This document shows positions 30,017 to 41,600 of a stretch of 64,000 nucleotides of DNA, one piece after another. The notes below the pieces were generated by a model. That model had not been told where the DNA came from, did not search any database, and worked only from the letters and a program-made list of their open reading frames with translations. Every line of letters starts with the position of its first letter. The stretch's first letter is position 1. Location of the stretch: the NCBI GenBank assembly GCA_963669155.1, contig OZ022583.1, positions 2,939,857 to 3,003,856 on the forward strand, written 5' to 3'. Origin of the DNA: Arbacia lixula. Its lineage: Eukaryota; Echinodermata; Echinoidea; Arbacioida; Arbaciidae. The position numbers and the translations under genes were made by a program.

Positions 30017-32187
30017 CCCTACGAAACTAGTGATAACTGTGTTCTGAATTAGTTATCTGGTACAAACAAAATGTTTAGTTCCACATTTGTCCAAAAGTGA
30101 AAATCCCATGAAATATTCCGAGTTTTATTATAAACAATAATTCATAGAATGTCACAAAACTTGGAAATTTTGCTATGATACACTGGCTCACATTCAAAAG
30201 TTGAGCATTCTGTCCATCTTCTTGGATTCACATTGCAATAATCACTTATCATAAGCAGATCATCACGTTTGATACCAAGCTTCTGAAAGTGTGCAGTAGA
30301 TTTCAAAAGACCTTTCATAGTCATGTTATCGACTTGAACAATTATTCTTTTCTCATAGGCCTCTTTAAAAACAAATCACACATCACATGCCAGCTCAGGC
30401 AGCCTAGGTTGTATGAAATGATCCCACCTGTTATTTCATGGGTTTACGCAACTATATACGCCTACGACTATTGCAAGCTTGTTATTTTAATTCCCTCTCG
30501 CTGATCTCATTCACTTCACCTAAACAGAGCTCTTTCTACACATAGTTTGGCGAACTCTGTTCGGGAGTTTTTTTTTTATTGAGAGGCAACGTGGCGCATA
30601 GTCTTATCGCTTGCCCAACAAAGCAACACGCGCCATATGTTGCTCCGTATGTTGAAACCGAGTTGGCCAAACTCTGTTTAAGGGATCTGGCTATTAACGT
30701 GAGTGGCGCCATCTGTTTCGTATAGGTCTACAGGTGAATAGAGTGCAATGGCTTGCGGATCCCGTGGAATGATTCAATTAATTTCAAGCCAATTAAAAAA
30801 AAATGCATCTACATTATTTCTTTTATTCATTATTTATTCAAGTCTTCTTTAACAGCAAAGGGTAGGCAACCTCCGTTAAAAAATGCTTTATATGTGCGCC
30901 CTGTATAACATACAGTACAAAAAATACAGGTGGTATAATAAATAAACTGCGTAATTAGACAAACCTAATCAACATAACAAAATACACCTATATAACACTA
31001 TCAAAAAGGAACAAAAACAACAACAAAAGTACTTTGATTTACACGATTAAACAATGTTTTAAAAAAAAGTGGAAAGAAGGGGAGAAGAAGAGAAGGAGAG
31101 AAGAGTGAGATAAGAACAATTCTTTTTACAAATAAACAAAATTAACATACCTCTTCGGACAGCGAATGACATTGAACAATAAAACACTTATAGATTAGGC
31201 CTACAGTTGGAATTAGTATTCAAAAGAGATAAGCGAAGGATCGAGGCAAGAATCTAAACCCCGCCTACGCACATTCATGTAGTGCACACGTCAGCATAGG
31301 GTTGTTTAAATACAATAGCATTTGAGAACAGGCAATCAATCTCCTCATGCGCAATTGGTACATGTTTGAACTGGTAATTTACACCTTTCCCATACGTATA
31401 GGGCAATATGGAGTCTGGCAGAGAAGAGCCTTAAACGGTAGGCATATATATATGAGTTAAAACAAAACTGTAGTGTATGCCCTGTACTGCTTTGCGCGCC
31501 CATTGAATGAAGCGCCATTTGTTCCCCTCACTCGAAAATAACTTAAGTATATCAGGAAGGTGTTAGAACTGGAGTCGGCACGAAGAGTAATGTATTCCTA
31601 TACCAGTTGTGTTCATAGATAGCACAATATAATATTTGACGCGTTTGGTTCTTTGATCGAGGGAGGTCCGCCGTCAAAAATTTCATATCATATTGTTGCT
31701 TCGATTTTTTTTTTTTATAAATCATGAATTCTGTCGAAAACATGTCAGAGAAATGCCTCCATATCGCACATTGGGAAATCATATTCCCTTGCAAATATCT
31801 TGTAAACTTATTGTTTCACCTTCCATGGAAACAACCTCGATTTCATGTGCGGAGATGTCTGAAAAAGTTACGGACAAAATTCTTTCTACAATTTTATCAA
31901 AATTTCCCTCCGCTCACCCCCATCTAATTTCCAGATCAGCTATGAGCTCCCAGCGAAGGCTGAACGGTTGACATATTTCTCAAACCAGATTTGCTTTTGT
32001 TATTCAGAGGAAGGCATGGCGTAATTAGAAAGTACAGCGTATTGTTTGAAACACCTGAATGTCTTGAATTTTTATTAGGCAATTTTTATCTGAGCGCAGT
32101 CCATCCATGTTAGGTCCATGAATATATCGATCACCCTTGGAAAGGATTTGTTTACCTTGTTGCATGGTTGTGGGAGTATGTGTGGGA

Positions 32188-32270
<83 letters not shown>
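32188..32270 (+). repeat. (TG)n microsatellite
   Basis: Pure TG, about 40 units. Confidence 0.95.
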
Positions 32271-32272
<2 letters not shown>

Positions 32273-33106
32273 AATGTTGTCCCCATCCCCTCGCTCAGTT
32301 TGAAAATCATTCCCGTCGCCCATGACCGATTTTCTTGCAATAGTGGGCAGTGACTGCTTTGGCACTACTTTGGCAATAATTCCGGAAACTGTTTTCAACC
32401 CTGCGTACAGTACAGCACTCTATTTCTACATTGACACAACACACTACATGTAGTAATAGATGCTGAGGTAGCATGTCACGCAAATCTATTTACATTATAC
32501 TCTCCTTATACGAGGGAGGAACTCCCACCTCCCTGCTTATACTACAATGTTTAATTTGAGAGTTTAATTGTTTTGTTTCTTGGCACATATGCCGAGGCTA
32601 CACATGTTTTGAGGAAGTGGCTGAATTGAGTCTTTGCTTGCTGACTATTTTAATGATTATTGTCACGATTGCGTCTGCCTGCAAACTGCGCTGCAGTATA
32701 GGCCCTTTGACCCGTGGGTGTTTTATGAATGCCGTCACTCCATGGTTATCCCAGCATGCGCTTCAGTGACGGTCCCGCGCGCTATCGGCCTTCACATTAC
32801 AATTTTTATTTGGTGATCCATGGATCTCTTTATACAATGAAGACACACGTCAGGGACGATCGCGTCACCTACTAAAAGCGTTCCGTACACGTGCTACACC
32901 AATCACGTGCAGCAAGAAAACGCGCATGCAAATTACTCTTCATGACGCCACGCCCATCGAGGGTGCGTACTGTACATCAATTCATGTATTGTATGCATGG
33001 GTGCATGCGTTGTCACCGGCGCGCCCGGGCAAAGCTTCCGAGAAAAAGTGACAGTGCTATTTATGTATTATTGGCTCAATTCAAGTCGTGTTTTGGGTTT
33101 GTTTGT

Positions 33107-33116
33107 TTGTGTGTGT

Positions 33117-33147
<31 letters not shown>

Positions 33148-33154
33148 GGGGGGT
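33107..33154 (+). repeat. (TG)n followed by a G-run
   Basis: TG repeat ending in a run of over twenty G. A second TG plus G-run is at 33301-33335, about 195 bp away. Confidence 0.92.
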
Positions 33155-33805
33155 ACGTTTCTAGGTGAATGGGTAGACATATCCTTGTATGATAGTATCT
33201 CTACTGACAACATGATAAAAATATATGTACTATACGTCCACATTCTTTTCCGTGGAAACTGGAAAGGAATGTCCACTTCCACATATTTTTTAAAAACAAA
33301 TTGTGTGTGTGTGTGTGTGTGTGTGGGGGGGGGGGTGACAAGTGGTAATCTCATGCGCGTACAACTGTTGGTTCGTATTTACCAATAGTGACATTTAAAT
33401 CGATTTTAAAAAGATTATTTAAAGAATCTACCTGAAATCAAAGATGTCCAAAGGATTAGTAGAAAAATAATGATTGATCAAATTTTACGAAGCCTGCTGT
33501 TCAAAAATTAGACTCAGCTTATTTTTGAAATGTTAATCAAATTTGATTGATTATCTCTTTTTGCATTTTGTAACATTCTTATTGTTTCAACAACTCATAA
33601 CGAATACAATGATACATACATTGATAAATATAATACAATAATGATAATGATAATGATAATACTGCGATGAAAAAAAAAGTAGAGCTTGTGAGCTGGAACC
33701 CGTTGAACAAGAATGAATTTTAACAAAAATAATTGATTCTCATAAAGATTGATAAAATGGGAAATAAATATCTGTAACTTCAATGATGAATAACAATGTT
33801 AAATT

Positions 33806-33808
<3 letters not shown>

Positions 33809-33901
<93 letters not shown>

Positions 33902-33952
33902 GTTATTATTATTATCATTAGCATTATTATTATTATTATTATTATTAATAAT
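33809..33952 (+). repeat. (ATT)n microsatellite
   Basis: ATT units with a few CATT and GTT interruptions. Confidence 0.95.
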
Positions 33953-35078
33953 ACTTTTATTATTTTATGGGAAGCGGGGACGAAGGGTCGGAGGGGGGAG
34001 TGTCGAAGCGACATGACACACAATAATGAGCACACTGTGCGGACGCAGGAACTTACAAGATTATATGTAGGCATATAATTATGTATTTTTGAGCTTTCTT
34101 GTAAATGTGTCAGAGTTGCAAGTTGTTAGGTGTAAGGAATTCCAATATTTTGGTCCGTGGAATGTGAATAATATATTGACGAGGAGTGTTTCTGGTACGT
34201 GGAAGGCGGAATTGTGTTGATTTTCTGGTTGAATATGAGTGAAAAAAGTTCAGTTTTGTAGAAATAAATCTGCCTTATCACTGAGCTGGCAAGAATTGTC
34301 ATCAACGTCGATCTGCTTCCATTCATGTTTAAAATTAAGGTTCCAGCACAAATGTCTGCATAAACTAAACCATATTTGAGATGACTCGATTAAAAAAAAA
34401 AAAAAAAAAAGATGATGGACAAACGTATGCATGGATTGTACCTAACCTCACTCCAACATGATTGAATGTTTTAATAAAATGTGTTATTTCTGCAAAAATT
34501 TCGGATCAGAATACCTCGGCCTATAAAACATATGCACATGCACCTAGATCTCAAAGGTTTACATTTTCTAAATTGCTTAATGTTTTGATGTGAGTATTCT
34601 AAAATAAAGAGATAGATTGAGAGCTAACTAGCAACTTCGTGACAACTATTCACATGATTAGAGTTTCAGAAATGACGAATAACAGACTACCAAGGGATGT
34701 CTGGAGTAAAGACTATTATCCACCAACGTGCTCCGATTCGCGTGTCTGCGCAGACATTCTCAATTATGTATGCAAATGAGCAACGTGTTCACTTTTAGTG
34801 TGTACTACCATACTCACCTTTGCTTGTAAATAAGATCAGGTTAGGCTGTTACCTTACATGAATTTACCCACTGTATAATTTGTATTTTTATGTATTTATT
34901 CACTGTGTTTATATTGAAACATATTTATATTCCAGTATATGGTAAAATAAAATATAAGCTATCAAATATAAGATCTTAATACATTATAATAAGCTTAAAT
35001 TGATAGATCAAACATTTTTAAATGTTTTTTCAGAGAGCTGTGTATTTCAGAAGAGAGACTATCGCAGTAGTATTACAC

Positions 35079-35210
35079 CACGTGATTATGCATGCAGCGG
35101 CATAAACAAGGTAAATTGAGCAACGGGATTGGTTCATTTTCCCGTCATATGTAAATGATTGGTTGCGTCTATTTTAAGATAGGGGTGTATCAAAATAAAT
35201 ATATACATTT
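35079..35210 (+). promoter_or_regulatory. Likely MNT promoter: E-box, paired CCAAT boxes, TATA-like site
   Basis: Upstream of the MNT start codon are CACGTG (35079-35084), two inverted CCAAT boxes (ATTGG at 35128-35132 and 35158-35162, 30 bp apart), an octamer-like ATGTAAAT between them, and an AT-rich ATATATA at about 35199-35205. The spacing is that of a normal promoter. Whether transcription starts here is inferred. Confidence 0.45.
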
Positions 35211-35562
35211 GATATCTTATGACTCGTTACTTTTAGAAAGCAACTAATAGATATAACATTAAATAACAAGTGAGCACAAATGTGCACAAAAAGTCAATAG
35301 ATTCAGTCCAGCACTTGATAGAACCGATTAAGTTTCAAATAGTAGATCAACCCCAAACCGGTCATATGTAAATCAGTAATACGCCCGTCCATGTACATTA
35401 TGTTATTATTGTAAGTGTGCTGCGAAGCCATGGATCGCTCCACAACATCGCCGAGAATATGGTGAAGAATTACTTGAAAACTGTGTATCTTTGCCTTTAA
35501 AAGGATACCACAGTACTGACTTATCATTCTGCGATATATCTGGATTATAACTTGAGGAAATC

Positions 35563-35641
35563 ATGAATATCGATACACTTTTAGAAGCTGCGATGTACGT
35601 CGAGTCTGGCGGAGTCGTAGCTGAACGCTCATTTACACGTG
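35563..35641 (+). CDS. MNT: MNT exon 1, SIN3-interaction domain
   Basis: Encodes MNIDTLLEAAMYVESGG and nine more residues. The pattern (I/L)xxLLEAAxxxE is the amphipathic SID helix of MNT and MXD proteins, which binds the PAH2 domain of SIN3. The exon ends G|GTATGT at 35641 in phase 1 and pairs with the exon at 40230. The last bases plus the intron G form CACGTG (35636-35641). Confidence 0.92.
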
Positions 35642-38600
35642 GTATGTATGCACATGTAGTCGGCTTTGCGGCTGTGTGTAGGTCTTTACTGCATGACGTT
35701 GTGTGCATAAGTGTGTGTGTGTTTGTGTGTGTGTATTTGTGTGTGTATGTGTGTGTGTGTGTTTGTGTGTGTGTGAATGTGCATGTGCATACGACGGTTT
35801 TTGTAATGCCGATATAGTACAATGCAATGACATGACGTTGTTGATGCTAGTATACGCTGTATTGCTGTGTGTGTGTATAACGTAAGACGTAATACGAATG
35901 ATATAAGATCTAACATATTCTTGTTTTTCATATGCCTCATGTTTCCTGATGATCCATATGCATGTGCCTGTAATTATCTCGCACACCTGGCTGTACTTGT
36001 TATCTTATATCTTCATTCGTCAAACAACAATTTTGAGCGTACAATAAAAGGTTGGTTACGGCAGTCTGGTTTAACAGTGACAGATTGTCATATGACACCG
36101 CCAGATTCTCCGACACGAACCCTGTTTCACCCCAGTACAGCGGCATTGTAATTCTGGCTTATACATATTCAAATGAGCCGGCAGGGCCTCGGGCCGGGTC
36201 AACATAACAGTGCCGCGACATCTCGTGCACACTGCACTGGCTGGCTAAGCTTTTGGTAGACAGGAGTAACCGTCTCATTCGGGGCATTTCTTTAATCGAA
36301 ATTACATTTTTGGACAAGTATATCTCCCGAATAGGAGCCAGATGCAATCTCAGCAGATCCAACGTCCTACAGAGACTGATTTTTCAGTCTAAGCTAATGG
36401 TAACGCTATGGCTTGTTCTTCCAGATCTACTTCTATTTTCATACTACTGTACGTAGTGCTTTCTTTGGCAGATCTATAGTAGGACACTAGAATCTAGGTA
36501 CATGCAATGAGCGAACATATGTATGGACCTGCCAGTTGTACTTGCTTATCATCACTTCAATCTATTGACTAGTATTGTGATGCAATCATTGACTTTTTTG
36601 TCCTTGACCTTGCTGCAAGTCTTTTCGTTACTTAAACTAAAGTACGTAACAGTCAACTTTTTTGGAATAGGTAGATTTCACTTAATCGGACATCAATTTT
36701 CCTCATTTTGATGGTTTCTTTGAATTCATCCACAGCTTAAACTCAACAAAATTTGGTTATGGTTTAGGATCATGACCAACTTAGAGTAAGGTAGGGCTTA
36801 GTGTGGTTACAGGTAATATATCATTTTAGAGCTCTAACCTTTCTGATCATGCAATCGCAACTCTCAGCTACAGTAATAATAATAATAATAATAATAAAAT
36901 CATTTATAGAGCGCAGAAACTATATTTATATATTCTACTGCGCTACAAGAGCTTTTATATATGCACTTCTACTACGTAATGCTGTATAATTTTAAATCAT
37001 GGTCAGAGGTAGATTAGGTCTGTGTTTAGAACAAATAGGTTTTCACCTTTGATTTAAAGCTGTCTAATGTTTTAGATTTCCTGTACAATACAGGTTTCAA
37101 TGGCTTTTCAATACAATGCTTGTCTGATGAAGAAATCCCCCTTTAAACAACTGCCATGGTTACAAAGCATAACCACAGAGAAGACGAGACATGATTTAGT
37201 TTTGTTATAGGAGCTCTGGTCTGGATCAGGACAACTTTATTTAAGATTATTTGTAAAGATAGTGTGATCACCTGTTGGATAAGTTGCTAAAACATTACAA
37301 AAAATGATTTTGAGATGATCCTCCCTTGGCCTTGATCCTGATGTCAATTATGAATTGGACTTGTGATGATGGGCAGAATGGAACTTCTCATTTAATTCCA
37401 CGGATATCTCTTACATTTATAGCTTTTGGAATGATGATGTATCATTATTTGTAAATACATATGTATCATTTCAGAATTCTAAGAAAATAATGTTTGAAGA
37501 ATCCATCAGAGTGTAGAGAACTCATTAGTGACTTTTAATTGGTTCTAACAACCTTTCATGTGGGAATAATCGTTTCCTTATATCAGAAATGTACTAGCTA
37601 TGTGATTCTACTATAAGCACTTGCAGGTAGTCATTGGCTGCAATGTTTAGTTTGTGCATATATTATGTCTATTATCCTGCTAATTTCTATCTTTGATGAT
37701 GTCACAGGGGGAATCTTGAGTTGGAGGATATTTTGGAGGCGGGGCTTATCAGTGCTGAGAAAAAATATAGAAAAATTATTTTAAAATATAGGACACATAT
37801 TTCTATTGAACAGTTAGTGATTTTGTTATATACATGTACACTGTACATATTAAGTTGCATCAACAGAAGTCAACATACATTTTGATGATAGGGACCCTTT
37901 GAGTTTCATGAAATGCTAATTTCACAAATTAGACCTGAATGTACTGTTTCATGCAATGTATAAAATGATTTTTGTCACCAAAAGGGATACTGCAATCAGT
38001 GGAGGCAAGATGATGGCATCATAGCCTGTATTCATGTTCTTTCAGATTCTGAAAAGCAGTTGATTTCCTAAATGTCTTTGCCCAATGGTTATTAATGGTA
38101 TTAATATCCCAATGATGTACCTCCAGAAATGAAAATTTCCTTTCATAGAGCTCAAATGACTCATTTGACACACAACTTCTCCCCAAAATTCCCTTTTATT
38201 GTCTCTGTATGATAAAGACTTTCAATGTATTACAGTAAATGGAAAAACATATTGCTGCATGTACCAATTGAAATATTGAATTAACATATTTTAATTAAAT
38301 TAACATTAACACCAATACAGTGTATGATTGAGCAAAGACATTTAAGAAATGATTTTTTTTGTGAAAAAATGTGAAATTTAAGACATCAAAATAAAAAAAA
38401 AGGGAGAAAGAAAAGTAAGACTCGACGGTCACAGCCTCATCATGAATGAAGGGTAAAAGCACATGTGTGTAGGTTTCTTCCAGGTTCATATGGCTAGAAT
38501 AATATTGGGAGCCGTGTGGTGTCATTAACTGTACTCCCTGACCAACACTATTCAGTACTTGAGAGCTCCACGAATTAATATGCTGTCATCATTTTCAGAG

Positions 38601-41600
38601 ATACATATATTGTACATGCAGATGTAGCTAGCGGGCTTGCATATTCTACTACTTTTTTTCTCCTTTTTAAAAAAAATGTTTTCCTTGAAATTGTCAGTTA
38701 CATTAAGATTCGCTATAACTCTGCCATTCCATCCCCACCCCCATCTGCTATTCTCTTTGCCATCTCTGTCTTCTCATGTGACCCTCTTTTGTGTTCCTCA
38801 TTCTCTGTTTTTCTTCTCATGCATGTGCATACTTCATTCCCATTTCCTTCTTTTCTCTCTTCTCTTCTCGACCTTTTTCTCATCTCTTTGTCTTCCTTTT
38901 TGTCTCGCCCACCGGAGGTGAAGGCGAGACTAAGGGATCCAAATGGCGTCCGTCCGTCGTCCGTCCGTCGTCCGTCCGTCGTCCGTCACAAATGTTAAAG
39001 TTTACCTGCAAGACTCTCTTATGATCCATAACTTCACATGGGTTGCTTGGATTACAACCTAACTTGGGTCATAGATGCACTGGGGGTACCTTCATGGTAT
39101 GGTGGTGTTGGAGGTCACAGGATAAGGTCAAAGGTCATTTGAGGTCATTCGTTAAAGTTTACCTGCAAGACTCTCTTTTGACAAATAACTTCACATAGGT
39201 TGCTTGGATTACAACCTAACTTGGGTCATAGATGCACTGGGGGTACCTTCATGTTATGGTGCTGTTGGAGGTCACAGGATAAGGTCAAAGGTCATTTGAG
39301 GTCATACGTTAAAGTTTACCTGCAAGACTCTCTTTTGACAAATAACTTCACATAGGTTGCTTGGATTACAACCTAACTTGGGTCATAGATGCACTGGGGG
39401 TACCTTCATGTTATGGTACCGTTGGAGGTCACAGGATAAGGTCTAAGGTCATTTGAGGTCATACGTTAAAGTTTACCTGCAAGACTCTCTTTTGACAAAT
39501 AACTTCACATGGGTTGCTTGGATTACAACCTAACTTGGGTCATAGATGCACTGGGGGTACCTTCATGTTATGGTGGCGTTGGAGGTCACAGATTAAGGTC
39601 AAAGGTCATTTGAGGTCATACGTTAAAGTTTACCTGCAAGACTCTCTTTTGACAAATAACTTCACATGGGTTGCTTGGATTACAACCTCACTTGGGTCAT
39701 AGATGCACTGGGGGTACCTTCATGTTATGGTACCGTTGGAGGTCACAGGATAAGGTCAAAGGTCATTTGAGGTCATACGTTAAAGTTTACTTGCAAGACT
39801 CTCTTATCACACATAACTCATCACATGTTGCTACAATGGCAATCAAACTTGGATGATGGATGCACTGGGGGCACCTGCATGTTATTGTGCTGTAAGAGGT
39901 CACATGATAAGGTCAAAGGTCATTTGAGGTCATACATTAAAGTTTACTTGCAAGACTCTTGGTGAAGGCTTCCTAACTTGTGCACAGAATTGTGTGAGCA
40001 TGTGTGAGCATTACTGATGTAGATTTAGGCAAACATTACTCATGCACATTTATGCAAATTTATTCAAAGTCACTATTTTGCACCTGATTTTGATGTTGTC
40101 TGTTTAAAGTTGCTTATTTGTTTGTTTCAGTTTTCTTTTGCGTAGCAACGGAGATCGCGATATTTCTGGTTATTTTCGCAAGTGGGCGAGACACAATATT
40201 GCTAATGCCTTGTTTCTTCCCGTCGACAGGTAAAGACGAGATTGATTCCAAGATTCAGAAGCCCGTCAGCCCTGCATATCCATCGATCCTTGAGAAGCAA
40301 CTAACAGGACCTCCACCATCGCAACCTCCATCATCAGCCTCACCTCAACCACGATATATTCAGCAAGCACACATTGCCCCACCCCCACTGCCTTCAGCCA
40401 CACAACCAGCCGCGTCCCTTCCCCCTGGAGTAGTCACTACCCCTGCGAACACTCCCCCAAACTCCTCGTCCATCATCCAGCATGCTTCGCGCTTCAGCAT
40501 TGGGAGTCACCCCCTGCCGCTGTCCTATCACCTCTACCCTCACGCTCACCCACAACAGCTGCACCAGCCGTATCTGCCTCAGCATCATCCGCCACCGGCC
40601 GCGCCGTCATCGCATCACCCCTCCCAACAACCACCAGCCCCACCACATCACCATGCGCTACCACTGCATCGGCCGCAGCTTCAGGAAAGAACTGAGCAAC
40701 AACATCCTCCGTCTACCACCACCACCACCACCAGTGCTCCCTCCCCCTCCCCCTCTCCTTCAGGAGCCCCTCCTAGTCACCCCGTCCCACACCCACTCCA
40801 CCAACTCCCCTCCCACCATGCCCCTCCACACCACGTGGTCCCCATCTCCAGCTCCTCCTCCTCCTCCTCCCACCTTGTCACGCCCAAGCAAGCCATGGAC
40901 CTGCTGCATCTACACGTAGCCGAAGCTCAAGGGAGGACCAAACAGCAGCAGCAGCAGGCCACCCTGTCCCCCGTGCCCACCTCCAGGGGGGCCATACCCC
41001 ACCCCGCACCCCACCCCAGCAACATGAGCCCCAGGCTAGTGCATCAGATCGTCAGTCATGACCAGTGGGTCGCTGGAGAGAGGGCATCCTCACCCAAACA
41101 ATCACCCTCGCTTAGCAAGCCTTCTGCAGAGAGTGACTCAAACGACTCTGCGTATGATGGCAGTGGCAAGGACAAAAGGTGAGTTTGCGTTCTTCTTTCT
41201 TTTTCGATACTACAATGGACCTAAACACAAAGCTTATAAATGATTTTACTGTAAATCATGTAATGAAGTACTGGACCACATTTTGACGATCCTAATGTTA
41301 TATCTGTATGCATCTTGATCTCTCTTACAACACTTATTACATTAAGCTGACTTTATATGCCCTGAATGTGGGATGTAATCAGTAGAAAAATGTCATATCA
41401 CCTGGAATTAGAAACAGTGTTTTAACCCTTTTTATGCCACTCTGTTGTCCTATGGGAACTTCAACCATGCATTAGTTGAGGAAAAATACACCAATAGCAT
41501 AAGTACGGGTGAAATAATGTACACGTATGGTCCACCTCTGCCGTATTTCACCCTTGAATGGTCTTTCTCTCTGATGTAATGTATGTGAAGTAAAGAGCAA

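Larger units (their letters stand above)
29711..35078. other. Intergenic between the array and MNT
   Basis: No coding region. Contains the TG, G-run and ATT microsatellites. A pair of loosely inverted CCTAAACAGAG/CTCTGTTTAAGG words brackets 30520-30682. Octamer ATGCAAAT and other AT-rich sites occur from about 34.77 kb. Confidence 0.5.

Noticed and set aside
32075-32398. Poly-His/Thr frame on the minus strand and poly-Cys/Val on the plus
   Set aside because: Translation of (TG)n.
33783-34016. Poly-leucine frame
   Set aside because: Translation of (ATT)n; no gene.
35406-35986. His/Thr-rich frames on the minus strand opposite MNT exon 1
   Set aside because: They depend on the GT microsatellite; MNT exon 1 on the plus strand explains the conserved part.
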